Shown: piece by piece, positions 9,953 to 22,570 of the stretch
Layout: each line of letters opens with the position of its first letter
Position numbering within the stretch: position 1 is the first letter of the stretch
Origin: Spirodela intermedia
Lineage: Eukaryota > Streptophyta > Magnoliopsida > Alismatales > Araceae
DNA length: 64,000 bases
Direction: 5' to 3'
Assembly (NCBI GenBank): GCA_902729315.2
Contig: LR746276.1
Span: 659,169 to 723,168 of the forward strand
Program-made: the position numbers and the translations under genes
The notes under the pieces: model-generated
Databases searched by the model: none
The model's input: the letters and a program-made list of their open reading frames with translations, nothing else
What the model was told of the DNA's origin: nothing

Positions 9953-12900
9953 TAAAATTTTTCTTTCATTTTTGCTTTTCGTTAATTAGCCGCCTGCGAT
10001 ATGTCTTTCCTCTTATGACTGTCCTCGAATCAGTTGAGTGGATTGGTGTAAAAAAATACCCTATGGAAGTCATGGGTTTTGCTCAAGGGGCTGCAAGGAG
10101 CGCCGAAGGTTGGATTGTATGGAATCTACAGACGGCGTCAGTTCTTCAAAAGAGGTTTTGGCATATTCAAACTTTGCAGAAATTGTCTTATTTAGGAATG
10201 TTTAATGAAAGCTAAGCACTATTTCGAGGAAATATGTGCTGGACGCTAGGTCTGTTTTAGGTAGTGCTGCACGTTATCATCTTCGGCTTCCCTGATTATC
10301 AGAGGAAGGTGGGTGGTTAACAAAGGGATTTAATTCTCGGGTTTCTTTGTCATCGATGGAGGAATATGGAAGAAATTCTGAACAGTGATTTTCGTATGTG
10401 TTATTGATGGTAAAAAGTGTTAAATTTATCATTCAGTCTTGTTTCAAGATATTATGATCTGAGATAGAAGACAAATCAAATAAATTTCTTACTCTCTGTG
10501 AATAGCGTCCATGGTGTGACCTGATACCTCACTATCAGGTGGTAACCATCGACATCCTGAAATGGTCTGCGGCTTGTAGTATTGTGTCAGCTATTAATGT
10601 ACATGTCTCGATCGAGGTTTTAATGGGATTTTGGATGAAGAATCACAAGACCAAGCATTGCGTGAATAAAAGAGTATCCCCTTACGTTTCTAGACTTTAT
10701 AATGAGAATGGAGGAATTGAGGATAGGGTTTGGCGAAGCAGTCGTAGAAGTGCTTCACTAAATGGCTTTAGTATGCTGGTTGTCAAGAGGGAGAGAAAGA
10801 TTTTACTAAGAGTTGTACCTGCAAATCACTGTCAGAATGCTAGTTTCCTATGTTGAAGTAGCTGGTGAAAAGGGAGGGGAGATTGGAAAAGCTGGTTATC
10901 GTGATTAGAGTTTCCTCCCAGGAAGGTGGTTACCTCCTCAGAGGTAAACTTCATTTTTTATGGCTATTTCTCCCAACTGTGTTTGAGCCTCTCGATGCCA
11001 GTATCTTATCCTTCTTGCATCTGGCATTGGCCGAGTGTGAGCGGAAAGTTGAGCAGGGTTCAGGCAGAACCATGGACTCTAGTCCATGTGAGACTGCGTT
11101 CCCTCTGTCTTCAATGCAAGACATTAAAAACTAACAGTGAAGGTGGCTGGGATACTGTGTCACTGAATTTGACTCTATTAAGAAGGGAAACTATCAGAGT
11201 TGAGGCAAAAGATTCCTCATGGTGAAGCTACATGTGCGATTCATCTTGCTAGCAACACTTTATCGTGAATTTTATGTCATGTTAGAAAGTGGCGAATCTG
11301 GGTTAGCGCAATCGTGTCTCTGTAGCATGAAGTTCCTTACTTAGTCAGGATCAAAGAGAGCTAAGGGAACCTTGTTTATTGGAACGAGCAGCAGCTTCAC
11401 TGCAGATGCTGGAATGTCATCTATAGACTAGAAACTTTCTGGGGAGTATGTCACCTGCGCCTCTGGTACAGACCATCTGCTACAGCTGATAGTTGAAAGA
11501 GTATGTCTGTTTTGAAAAGGGAAGTCGGACCATAAAATTTTCATCAGGCCTTGGTTCTCTGTTTCTTATGGTGTTTTTAATATCCTTGTGCACGCAGCAG
11601 TAAAAAGAAAACCGGGAGGATGATGACCACCAGAAGGTTCCTCTGAGAGGAAGAGAGGTTAAAATATACTTTTCTTTGTGATTTTTCTCTCTTTTTTCTC
11701 ATATGATAGCCGCATCATTTTCTCAATTACTGGTCTGATGCGGAATCGATTGATGTTGGTGTGCACTCAATTTGGAGGTGGATGATGCGTTGGATGATTA
11801 TGGACTTGATTGGACTTGGATCATCCAAGCTGGATATGTTTGTACAAAGAACCCGAAAATCTGTGGAAGAAGTTATTTTTCTATTATTTTCTTTCTCTGA
11901 GATGTAGTTATCCTGGTTAAGAGGGAAATTGGGATACAGGAGAGGCCTCTTCCGATCTTCTCATCAGTTTTTAAGTAACTGATGAAGAGAGAGTTACGAG
12001 TTCTTCTCTGATGAAGATCGACTTGTCATCCATCTCTCTCCATTTCGTCTTGGAAAGTAGCCGTGTCTTTGCTCCGGTTCTTAATTTGGTATCACATCCC
12101 AAGGTTTTTCAAACAATTAGAAAAGGGGTATCAGAGGGTGAACGCACCTCGTCTAGAACACATCAAGCAGGAGATCGTAAGAGTGTCTGATCAATTTATC
12201 GGTACATTTCATAAGAGCCCAATTGGGGTGAAAAATATAGTCTCTTGCGGTTTTTCGACTATTGTGTTAGAGTAATCGAGAATTATGTTGGAAGCTCAGT
12301 AGAGGGCCATTCAACCTTGTAATCTCATATCATTACGTAGGTTTTACGGCGGTTTGGGCCCAGAGCCTGTTTTCCAGCTTTTTCTCTGAGCCCCCCATTT
12401 AATCTTCCCAAAATGGCATTGAACTCCTAACTCTTTGTGGGGTGGAGAGACTGAGGATCCCATGCCAGTTTGCAAATCGGTGCTCTGACTCCTCGTACTT
12501 AATCATTTCCCCATTCCAAATCAGACACATGTATGCTTGTTTTAATGCAATCATATCCCTATAGTTCTACTGTGAACATTACTTAATGTATGTATTCCCA
12601 GGATTTTGTCCCGGAGGTAATGTCATTGAACCCCTCACCCCTTTTGGGGTGCAGAGACTGAGGATCCCATACCAGTTTGCAAATCGGTGCTCTGACTCCT
12701 CGTAATTAATGCTTTCCCCATTTCCAAATCAGAGATATGTATATGCATGTTCGTATGATTTAATGCAATCATCATATCCCTATAGCTTTGCTGTGAACAT
12801 TACTTAATACATGTATGTTTTTTATATGCCCCCCCCACTCCAATTTAATCTTCCCGGAAGTAATGCCATTGAACCCCTCACCCCTTTGGGGGTGGAGAGA

Positions 12901-13208
12901 CTGAGGATCCCATAGCAGTTTCCGAATTGGTGCCTTCCCCATTCCAAATCAGAGATATGTATATGTATGTTTGTATGCTTCAATGTGATCATGTTCCTAT
13001 AGTTTTGCTGTGAACATTACTTAATGGGATCATCATGTTCATGGCTGTGCAGCCGGGCTATGAGCGGCTGTGCTGCCTCCGCTGCATGCAGCCGCGGGAT
13101 CACAACTTCCAGACCACATGCGTCTGCAGGGTCCCCAAGCACCTGAGGGAGGAGAAGGTGATAGAGTGCGTCCACTGTGGCTGCCGAGGATGCGCCAGCG
13201 GAGACTGA
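9486..13208 (+). CDS. BUD31: BUD31 / G10 spliceosome-associated protein
   Basis: Nuclear pre-mRNA splicing factor of the G10/BUD31 family. Homologues sit in the activated spliceosome near the U2/U6 core. Three exons, 9486-9579, 9687-9874 and 13053-13208, join in frame to 145 residues, the normal family length. The protein starts [15 protein letters not shown]. It contains '[20 protein letters not shown]' and the basic '[19 protein letters not shown]', and ends in the Cys-rich zinc-binding tail '[16 protein letters not shown]'. All introns are GT-AG. Intron 2 (9875-13052) is about 3.2 kb and carries a long (CT)n tract 12 bases after its donor, plus three copies of a ~210-240-bp repeat. The C-terminal zinc cluster is thus encoded alone on the last exon. 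The upstream CT-rich region 9080-9485 is probably 5' UTR or promoter. Confidence 0.97.
9887..9950. repeat. (CT)32 microsatellite in BUD31 intron 2
   Basis: A perfect CT dinucleotide run starting 12 bases after the splice donor at 9875. Confidence 0.97.
12410..13030 (+). repeat. Three imperfect tandem repeats (~207 and ~243 bp) in BUD31 intron 2
   Basis: The phrase 'cattgaac(c)cct ... gagactgaggatcccat ... ttaaat/aat...tgaacattacttaat' recurs with unit starts near 12417, 12624 and 12867. Units share GAGACTGAGGATCCCAT, CCCCATTCCAAATCAGA and TGTGAACATTACTTAAT. The third unit lacks part of the 'ctctgactcctcg' segment. The array ends about 20 bases before the last-exon acceptor. Confidence 0.9.
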
Positions 13209-13300
13209 GGGATTGGACTCCCTCCAATGTCGTTGTGATACATAATCAGGAACTTGATCTCACTACACTTTATCAGACGTTTAATTTCTGTCCTTCGGCT

Positions 13301-13335
<35 letters not shown>

Positions 13336-13459
13336 GCTCTCTATCTATGTTGAGAATTCATCTATCAAAGGTTTGGACTTTGCTCCCATTCCCGTTTGCT
13401 TTACTTCTGGGATGATTCATGTGGGTTTAATCGCTGTTTTCTTATCTGAAGCTCACTGC

Positions 13460-13510
<51 letters not shown>

Positions 13511-14028
13511 GGTCCTAGTGGGAAGAGTGAAGAAGAAAGACGCCATCGCTTTCCCTCTCCACCGCACTGCTCCACCCCCAAATCATTTTGTCCGCCATTT
13601 TTTTCTTGTGTAAGTGAATATCATAGGATCATAAGTTTTTAATAAATACTATTTTTTGGAACACGATCTCGAATTAACATCCCATTTTCTTATGTTTTTC
13701 TATTAATTAATTAAATCATATTTAACAAATAACCATATTTTTCTATCAAATAATCATTTTTTAATTATAATTATATTATAAATATTATATAAAAATCTGA
13801 CGCGTCGTGATGAAACGGTTTTTTTATTTTAGAAAAATGATAATGGCTTATATAATTCACTTCTTTGTCTGAATGTAAATATGGTCATAACAATAATATT
13901 TATTAAGAGTAAATATAAAATTATGGCATTATGTAGGATATGTATGTAAATGATGAGAGAATTTGGGCTGTCCAAAAGCCAAGGTTTTTCTCCCCGAAGC
14001 GGGACGGGTTTCCGCCGCGCCGGCGGGC
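13209..14028. other. BUD31 3' UTR and BUD31-bL35m intergenic region
   Basis: No further gene. Two CT microsatellites lie at 13304-13334 and 13462-13508. An AT-rich stretch follows (13640-13920) before the GC-rich leader of the next gene. Confidence 0.6.
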
Positions 14029-14493
14029 ATGCTGAGGTTCAGTGGTAGGCTGCGCCCTTTGGCCGCCGCTGCGGCGGAGTTCGGCGGTGCTTCTTCGGGT
14101 CACCTCAGATTCCTCTCTTCTCGTGGCGTTTTGCCTCATCTGCGCGAGCGTGCGCCTTTCCCCCTCGCCCGATCCGTCCTTTTTGAGCCTCCCCCCGCGG
14201 GGTCTTCTCGGAGACAATGGGAGGAGCTGATTCGTCCTATGATTTTCTCTCCATTCCAGGTGATCCTTTCCCATCCTCTCAGATACTTCCGAAGTTGCTT
14301 GATTCGCCCTTCTGTGGGATGTTGGCTTGTCGATCGTCTTCACTAGCGGTATGATTGTTAGTGACATTGGGGAATGTGGTCTTGCAGTTGTTCCAGAAGA
14401 GAGGCCTTGCTTCCAAGGAGCGGCGGTCCAGGGCACCGGCCACCCCTGTGACTTCCAAGGTGAAGAAATACAAGATAAAAGGATACTCGTACG

Positions 14494-14553
<60 letters not shown>

Positions 14554-15900
14554 GCCTTTTTTTCTGTCTTACTCTGTTGTTGAGTTTTTATCAATCAATA
14601 CTATGTTCTCAGTATTTTTTCTCCGTGGACTTATATTATATCATGGTTTTACTTTCTGTGCAGATCATTCAAGTCGAGATTTAGGACACTGAATGATGGC
14701 AATATCCGGCGATGGAGGGCAGGCAAGAGGCATAATGCTCATCTGAAGGTACTGGGGTGTTGAAATTTCCAAAGCAGCCCTGCTCAGTTGACTTTTCTTC
14801 CTCCTATTTCATAAATCTAATTATTTTTTGAGCTACTTTTTAATCTTGGAATGTGGGTTTCCTTCTCTACTCATTTTTTTCTAACTTTAGATCAATATTT
14901 CTTCTGCGTCCATGAAAAACCCCTTGCATGATGCTCCTGCTGCTTCTTTCAATGCATGGCAGTATTTTGAGAAGTAATTGCCACTTTGATTGATTTCCTC
15001 GTCGTCATTATTTTTCTGGAGATTTTCATCTTTCATGGCCACCATTCATCAGTCTCAGAATCATAGTCTGATAATGATTCATTAGGTAAAAAGTTACAAA
15101 CCCTAATCTTCATCTTCCATCGGATCTGAATTGATTTCAGTCAAGCTTGTGAACTCGAGAAAAATCAATCTATTTTACCTTTATCTGTAATTAACTAAAT
15201 TTTTTTAACTTTAAAGTCAGTAGAAATTAATTTTTTTTGTGGGTATGACTGATTGCTATGCCCTGGCTGAGAGATTCTATGCAGCTGCCTAGGTTGATGA
15301 TCTTGCTTTTATAAAATAATATTCTTTATAATCTACTATGTCTCAATTAATTGGAGTCAAATCTTGCGAGAAAAAAAGAGAGTATATTTTTATCTGTTCA
15401 TGAGATGCCCTATATTGTTTAATCTGCGCAATCCATTTTTCCAAAAATAGTAATTGATCAGTCATTAATTACTACCTCTTCATGAGCTGAGTAGCTGTTC
15501 TCACCCATAATTTTCATCCAAAAACATTGAAACCCAGATGATCGATCATTCAAGTTCATCCGATAGATGGGTAAGATTTTAAGGTAGATGCCCTGGCAGG
15601 AGAGATTCCTCTCTTACTAATCATACTATGATTATGATTATGATTATGGTTATGATTACCTGGACTTTTATGGTTGACATCGATCATTCAAGTTCATCTG
15701 ATAGATGAGCAAGATTCTTACTAATCATGTTATGATTATGATTACGTGGATGCTTATGGTTGACTTTGAGAAACCCAGATGATTTACAGAGGGCATGATG
15801 TTTGATGCAGTCGAAGAAGGCGAAGAGGAGGCTGAGGAGGCCCGAGGTGGTGACTAAAGCCTATGCCAAGGTGATGAAGAAGCTCCATTTCTGTGCTTGA
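14029..15900 (+). CDS. Mitochondrial-type large-subunit ribosomal protein bL35
   Basis: Structural protein of the organellar (most likely mitochondrial) 50S subunit. Four exons, 14029-14259, 14388-14488, 14664-14748 and 15811-15900, join in frame to 168 residues. The N-terminal ~80 residues are rich in Arg, Ala and Ser with few acidic residues (start MLRFSGRLRPLAAAAA), typical of an import presequence. The mature domain carries the L35 signature in 'SSFKSRFRTLNDGNIRRWRA' followed by GKRHNAHLK, and a basic tail ending 'KVMKKLHFCA'. Bacterial L35 is about 65 residues, so the extra length is presequence plus linker. Introns are GT-AG. Intron 2 carries a (CT)24 tract 12 bases after its donor. Intron 3 is about 1.06 kb of AT-rich DNA with short GATTAT repeats near 15630. 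Confidence 0.93.
14501..14549. repeat. (CT)24 microsatellite in bL35m intron 2
   Basis: A perfect dinucleotide run starting 12 bases after the splice donor at 14489, the same spacing as in BUD31 intron 2. Confidence 0.97.
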
Positions 15901-16362
15901 GTTCTTCTCCCAGCAGCTGACGCAGATCTTCTCGGCTGTAAACCCCTCCTCTCGTTGGATCTTCTGTGTTGACTTTCTTCAGAAAGAGATGATGCTGCTA
16001 GTTTTTCGGACTCTTTTTTCGTTTTTTTTAATTTTCCGTCACATTTTTTTTCTCATATTTCTAATCTTTGATTCAGTTCAACGCTGTTTTTGTTTTGGGG
16101 AATCCTGCTTCTTTTGAGAGACTTGAAGGGGATTTGTGCTGTTAATGGGCCGTTAGACCTCAGGTTTTGGACCTTGACCTGATAGGCCCAACATCTCTCT
16201 CTCTCTCTCTCTCACTCATCTGGGCTGCTTTTCTTCCAACGGGCTTTATAATTGGGCCCGAAAAGGAAATTATGCTCTATTTGGCCCGCTCCGATCCCCA
16301 TCAAAGCCTGATCTTTCTATCACTACGCGCTATTTTTTTTTACGCGCCTTCTTGTTGCCACG

Positions 16363-16405
<43 letters not shown>

Positions 16406-16623
16406 TTCTGAGTGCCACGGGGGTCCAATCCAATCATTATTCGGGGCTCCGAGCCGAACCCATCTGCAACCTGGCTCGGGCCGGAGGGCTGTGTTGGGAC
16501 CCATTGCAGCCCCTTGCCTATCTCAATTGGACATGGGCCCGGCCCGTTCGGACCTACATTTTTTAACTTTATTAGACTTAATATTTTAATTTTTTAGCCC
16601 GATTCTGGGTAAATGAACAGAGC

Positions 16624-16661
<38 letters not shown>

Positions 16662-17274
16662 GGCTCATAGGGAGCGATGTTACCGGGCCGGGCTGGCGTC
16701 GATTTTCTAAAGCGGGCGTGATTGACGCCCCTGGCCCGGCCCGGGCTAGTTTTACCTTCGGGCTTGGTTTCGGGCTAAGATCAGGTCCGGACTTCGGGCT
16801 TCGGGCTTACGGCCGCCGAATGGGACCCCCCAGGTGATGGCTTCTTCTTCTCGCTGCTAAACTTGGAGGGGGGGTAGCTGGTTTCTCTCTGTCTTCCTGG
16901 ACTTCTGGAGACCCGCGTCCCTCCCGCCTCCGCTCCTCCCGTGTGGCCGGCCATGGCCAGACGACCGTTACCCTCCCTCTCCCCACGGCCTGACGATCCC
17001 CTCCAAGGAAAAAGACCTCGAGTATGGAACGAATCTCCAGAGGAATGTGTACGATCTCTCTTTCTCTCTGGGAAAATCTCACCCTCTTCTTCCTCTCCCT
17101 CCTCCGATGATACAGAGAGAGGAGCTTGGGACGAAGAAGACCGGGTTTTCTTGTCTGGGGCTCGAGTTTCTCTTCCTCTCCTCTCATGTCTAGGCCCTTC
17201 TCCTCCATGGGCCGGCGCTACCGAGGAGCTCTGGTTTCTCCGGCGAACTGGTAGCATCCTTCTGCGTTCTTGCG
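15901..17274. other. bL35m 3' UTR and TTL upstream region
   Basis: No gene is seen. CT tracts at about 16194-16213 and 16381-16404 and a GA tract at 16625-16658 flank G/C-rich stretches. A CACGTG-type element lies near 16359. The GC-rich part from 16670 to 17274 is open in several frames by composition and is probably promoter and 5' UTR of TTL. Confidence 0.55.
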
Positions 17275-19776
17275 ATGGGGGACAGGAAGGAGGTGATCCA
17301 GGGGGAGAAGACGATGACAGGTTGCAGTGGGGGCTTCCGTGCCCTCTATAACACCGTCTTCGGCCGTCGGACCAGCTCCTCCCCGCGGAAATCGTCCTCC
17401 GCCACCGCGACCCCACGCGCGAGCTTCTCCCCGACGGTGAACTCCAAGCGGCGGCGCGGTGGGTCCGATCAGAGCTCCCTCATCGTGCCCCACGTCAACC
17501 TGGATTCTCCCGTTTCCCCGGGGAAGTCCAAGATGGCTGTTCAGCAGAAGGTGGTCCAGAGACAACTGGACCTGCCAGTCAGGCCGCCGCCGCCGCCGTC
17601 CCGCCCCGTGGCGGCGCCGCCGGTCCCCAGCATATCGGGGGAGCTCGAGAGCGTGATCTACGACCACCAGCGCTCCAAGGAGAGCGGCAACCTCGTCCGC
17701 GCCTCTTCCAGCAACGTGATGCTCTTTGGGAACTTGGGCAATCTCAGGTGCGGGAACTCGGCCGCCGCCCCGAGCCGCAACGTGCTCGACTATTTGCCCA
17801 TGACGGCGAACGAGAAGGAATCGAAGGGGAAAACCAGAAAAGCAGGCTCCGGCGGCGGAGCGCCGCCCAGTGCGACGGCGGGTAAGACCCATAACCCGAA
17901 GGAAACGGCGGCGCCGCCAGCGCCGACGACGTGCCGGGTCCTCTCCAAGAGACTAGACCCTGAGGCCCTGAAAGACCTTGGCGACGCGCAGTACGAGAAT
18001 GGGAGGTTTGCCGAAGCGCTGGCTCTCTACGAGCAGGCGGCCGTGATCAATCCCGAGAAGTCGCTCTACTGGGTCAACAAGGCCGCCGCCAACGCCGGCT
18101 TGGGCCGGTTCCTGGAGGCGGCGGCCGATTGCAGGGAGGGCGTGAGGATCGAACCTTCAAATACCAAAGCCCACCTTCGCCTCGCCGCTCTCTATCTAAG
18201 GTGAGTCAACCATTCCTCCGCTGGAAATCCATGCCTTTGACCATGACTGGGATTTGAAGTAGCGACGATCTTAGACTTGGGGAGGCGGAGAAGGCGATGC
18301 ACCACTATAAGCAGGCGGGGAGCGACGCCGGTGACAGGGGCGTGGCGCAGACGAGGTCCCTCCAGAGCCACTTGGCGAAGGTCAACGAGGCCCGCAAGAG
18401 GAAGGACTGGCACAGCGTGCTGAAGGAAGCCCAGTTCGCCCTGTCCAGTGGCGCGGATTCAGCTCCTCAGGTCAGCGATCATACTTTCCTCCATGAACTC
18501 AGATTGAACTCTAGCTGCGAAGCCTCGCGGATTATTCGGTGCTAGGAAGTCAATAAGTTATTGATGATCATCTCTTGTGTCAACGGCAATTGAATCTATG
18601 TTATTAAGTGTACTTCCATCTTCTTGCTGGTCTCAATTCCTTTGAATGACATGATGGGTTGCCAAAGTTCCATGATTGCGTTATAAAAAAGGCACCCGAA
18701 TTGGTTTTAGTCGCATAGGTCGGCGCTTACCAATCGAATTTCTTCAGCAGAGCAAGAAGTTCTTGGTGGTCAACGCACTCAACTAAAATTGACAACTTTA
18801 TTCCTTTTTGTTGAGAATGTCACAGATACATGTAATCTCATCGAGTGTTCCATGATCTTGAAGGTTTTTGCCTTGCAAGCGGAGGCTCTCCTGAAGCTCG
18901 AACGCTATGAAGAGGCAGAGACTGCTCTCATCGACGCACCCACCTTCGACAGGGATGCGTGCGCCAAGTTCTACGGTTCTTCAGGTGGCGCCTACCTCTT
19001 CATGGTCCGATCTCTGGTTGACATGGCTTCTGGGAGGTCAGTTATTGAACACCCACATGAAGAGCTCAGCCAAATTCGCCTTCTTTCTATGAGTATCCTT
19101 CAGCGTTCATGCCAATTATAGGTCAGGGCAAGTGCTATTTAGGATCTAATGTCCTCAATTTTCTTGCTACTTGGCCAATTTGCGCCAAGGATTATGGGTC
19201 AGTTTCATCTTCTCCGCCTTCTTTCTACAAGAATGCATCAGGATCACGATTGATACAAAGCAAAAACTTTCTATATTTGGCAATTACAGGATATGGCATG
19301 GTGTTATTAAGGGTTCAGCTACTTCGATTTTTTTAGTCGCTTTTCACTAATTGTTGACGAGGGCTATCGAGATGGAGCTCTAAAGTGTTGCCATTTTTGT
19401 TCCTGTTCGAAGGTTTGATGATGCGGTCACCAATTCTCAGAGGGCGGCCCAACTCGATCCAAGCAACCGGGAAGCGGCTGCTGTGGCTTGGCGGGCCCGT
19501 GTGGTTTCATCGGCTAGAACAAAGGGCAACGATCTCTTTAAGGCCTCAAAGTATGGGGAGGCCTGTGTTGCATATGGGGAGGGCCTGGGCCAAGACCCGC
19601 AGAACCCCATCCTCCTCTGCAACCGGGCGGCCTGCCGCTCCAAGCTCAGGCAGTGGGAGAAGGCCATCGAAGACTGCAGTCTGGCCCTCAATGTTCGCCC
19701 ATCCTACACAAAAGCCCGCCTCAGGAGAGCCGACTGCTATGCAAAGGTGACTTCTTTATTATGTGCCCCAGTTTTA

Positions 19777-19866
<90 letters not shown>

Positions 19867-21498
19867 TCTTTACTTACTGTTTTTGAATGTTTTGTTCAGC
19901 TGGAAAGGTGGGAAGAATCGGTTCAAGATTATGAGTGGTTGGGCCAAGAGTTGCCAGGAGATGAGGAGGTTCTCAGATCCCTTGCGGAAGTCCATGGCCA
20001 AAGGAAGAGGAGAGACGAAGAAAGTGAGTGCAGGAATCCATTTTCCGATCTGGTTGTCGTCAAGACACCCGACCAACTCTCTGATATGACTAAATCAATG
20101 GGTATATCTCTAAATCATCTCCTTAACTGTCTTCCAATTACTCCAATCGGCAGCTCGGTTCTTGTTTTCAATGAATGGAATTAACCAAGACTATGATGTT
20201 GGTCATTTTTTTGGCTCATTTCACTGAACTGATGTCAATTCCGAAATTATTTCTTTAATTGTCTTCAAATTGCCCATATTAGTATTTTTGGGTTCTGTTT
20301 TATCTGGAAATAATTCGCCAAATGACAACTTTTAATGACTTATTTTTGCATCCTATCAGCTAAATGATTGATTAGTTGGCCCAAGAATTTCCGTAATATG
20401 TCTTCAAATTACCCAGACTAGTAATTCGGGTTCGGATCAGAGAATCAGTCTGATTGTAAATTTCGTGAATTTTTTGGGTAATTTCTTTGTGGCAGGAACA
20501 TATGTGGTGTTCTTTGGTGATAAAGAGAGCAAAACCAGGCAAATATCAGACTTTCTGGTGCAGCTTCGCAAAAAACACCCCTCGGTTCACTTTGTTGAGG
20601 TATCATCAATATTTTGATATGTGCCAATAAAATATAAATTAATCGAAAATTTTAATTTCTGTGGTTTTTCTAAGTTTTTTGATGTGTGATCCTGTCATTA
20701 TTATATTTTCAAGTATATTTTAAATATCGCGAAAAATATTCATTTACATGGTTTTTACAATTTCTTAGGCTGTATAATCGATTATCCTTTCATTTTTTAA
20801 TATTTTATAATGAAACATAGATTTTCTTTCGATGTTTTTTCCTAGTTTTTTGGAGGAATGAGGGACTCATTTTATAATTGATAAAAATATAAATTTAATC
20901 GAAGATTTTAATTTCGAAGGTTTCTCTCAATCTTTTCTGGCCACAATCAATGATCATATTATGTTGTTATTTTCAGATAAATTATAAATTTCAGGGAAAA
21001 TATTCACTGGACTTCGAAAAGGAAATGATCATATCCCGATCCATTGAGCAATAATGTATTTTTTTTTCAGAGAAATCTTCAAAATACCCAAAAAATAGTT
21101 TCTACTTTGATCTTCATTCATGAATCTATCCATCATATTTTCTTCAAAAGAGAAAATCCTCAAAAAACTGAGAAAAATCTGTCCAAAAGTATATATGGGG
21201 ATTTAAACACACATGCACCCAAGCTCCACTCAGAGACATCACCAGTAGCGTGAGAGAGGGGGGGGGGGGAGAGAGAGAGAGAGAGGGATTTTGGGTCAGA
21301 CCGATATCAAAGGGCTCTCTGACTGCATAAAGCTTGTGATTGATGCAGGTGGACAAGGAAGACAACCCGAAGCTGGCGCGCTCGGAAGGCCCAGGTCCCC
21401 TGCCGGCGTTTAGAATATACAAGGACGGCTCTTTGATCAAAGACCTCGACAGACCCGAGCTCGGCCTTCTGGAGAGCTCCCTGAGAAGTCTCCAGTAG
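17275..21498 (+). CDS. TTL: TTL-type TPR protein with thioredoxin-like C-terminal domain
   Basis: Member of the plant TETRATRICOPEPTIDE-REPEAT THIOREDOXIN-LIKE family. Arabidopsis members are scaffold-like proteins linked to osmotic-stress and brassinosteroid responses. Seven exons (17275-18200, 18275-18470, 18864-19036, 19413-19746, 19900-20101, 20496-20599, 21349-21498) join in frame to 694 residues, close to the ~690 usual length. Residues 1 to ~220 are low-complexity and basic (Ser, Pro, Ala), with 'GCSGGFRALYNTVFGRR' near the start and 'NVMLFGNLGNLR'. TPR helices follow at about 230-370 ('ALKDLGDAQYENGRFAEALA') and 450-600 ('SARTKGNDLFKASKYGEACV'). The final ~90 residues have a thioredoxin fold ('TYVVFFGDKES', 'LPAFRIYKDGSL') with no Cys where CGPC would sit, as expected for this redox-inactive family. 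Intron 4 holds a (GA)n tract and the 3' UTR a (GA)45 tract. AATAAA lies near 21767. Confidence 0.95.
19781..19864. repeat. (GA)42 microsatellite in TTL intron 4
   Basis: A perfect GA run between the donor at 19747 and the acceptor at 19899. It ends about 36 bases before the exon. Confidence 0.97.
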
Positions 21499-21535
21499 CT
21501 GGACTGACGACACGCCTCCGATTTCCGTGGACCGA

Positions 21536-21538
<3 letters not shown>

Positions 21539-21628
<90 letters not shown>
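21539..21628. repeat. (GA)45 microsatellite in the TTL 3' UTR
   Basis: A perfect GA run beginning about 41 bases after the TTL stop codon, so it is very likely transcribed as part of the 3' UTR. Confidence 0.97.
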
Positions 21629-21630
<2 letters not shown>

Positions 21631-21639
21631 CTGTAAATC

Positions 21640-22052
21640 ACATGCACTGTCCACCTTATGTCTCACCCCTTCCATGCGAATGAGGTCCCGGTAATGTTCT
21701 TGGATGTATGTGGATGGTTTCAGCCTTACACAGCTGTTGTTAGTTGCACAGCAGGGCCCCGCTTTTTTAATAAATATTTTATTTTATTTGTGGATCTTAT
21801 CTTTTAGGAGATTTGATATTGAGAGAGAGAGAGAGAGAGCTGTAGTTATTTGAGATGATAAATTCTCCTCCTCTTGTTAACTTCTAGAGAGAGAATTGTG
21901 AATATTTGAGAAGAAGAGCTCTCTCCCTCTTGTTTGTCGTCTATGGAAAGAGAGATAATGAGAGAGAGAGCTGTGGTTTTCATCTTCCGCAGAAAGAGAG
22001 AGAGAGAGTTCTTTGATATAATGTGCTCTATCCCTCTTGTTTTAACTTCTAC

Positions 22053-22109
<57 letters not shown>

Positions 22110-22570
22110 GCTCGTGGCTGTCAATCTGGTCTGGTGTCTCTTCCTACTGCTCTCTCTCTCTCTCACACACACAAACCGAGGTTTGGTCGGTGTGATTTCA
22201 CGTGCTTCGTGCTTCCTGCCTCGTGCCCCACGTTCTTAGCCAAGGTCAAAATGGTGCCGCTTTAGACCTGGGGTCGCCGTTTCTGCACGTTGAACCCATT
22301 AATCATTTTTTGTCTCCGCACGATGCATCGCACGGCCCTCATTCGGCCGCGTCAAGAGCCGCCCTGGGCGATCCGCCTGTGGGTCCCACGAGATAGATCA
22401 ATAATTTCAGATCGGGCTCCGTTGTTACCATTCCAAACTGGCAGTCTTTCTCTCTTCTGGCCTCTTTATGACCCCGAGCTTCTCCTCTGCCCCGCCGGAG
22501 GAAAGTGGCCGGAGGATAAACTTTCCTTTCCGGCGCTGTTACTGTTCTGCTCTGGCTGTCCGCTCCGATA
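21640..22570. other. TTL-to-sugar-transporter intergenic region
   Basis: No gene is seen. GA tracts occur at about 21821-21838 and 22057-22107, with several short GAGAGA blocks repeated near 21890-22010. The final ~370 bases are GC-rich promoter and 5' UTR of the sugar-transporter gene. Confidence 0.6.

Noticed and set aside
10539-11225. ORFs of 89-105 residues inside BUD31 intron 2
   Set aside because: No recognisable protein, low-quality composition, and they lie within an intron whose flanking exons join perfectly in frame.
16781-17351. ORFs on both strands upstream of TTL
   Set aside because: Composition-driven open frames in a GC-rich promoter/leader. No domain, and no splice-supported join to TTL exon 1, which has its own good start.
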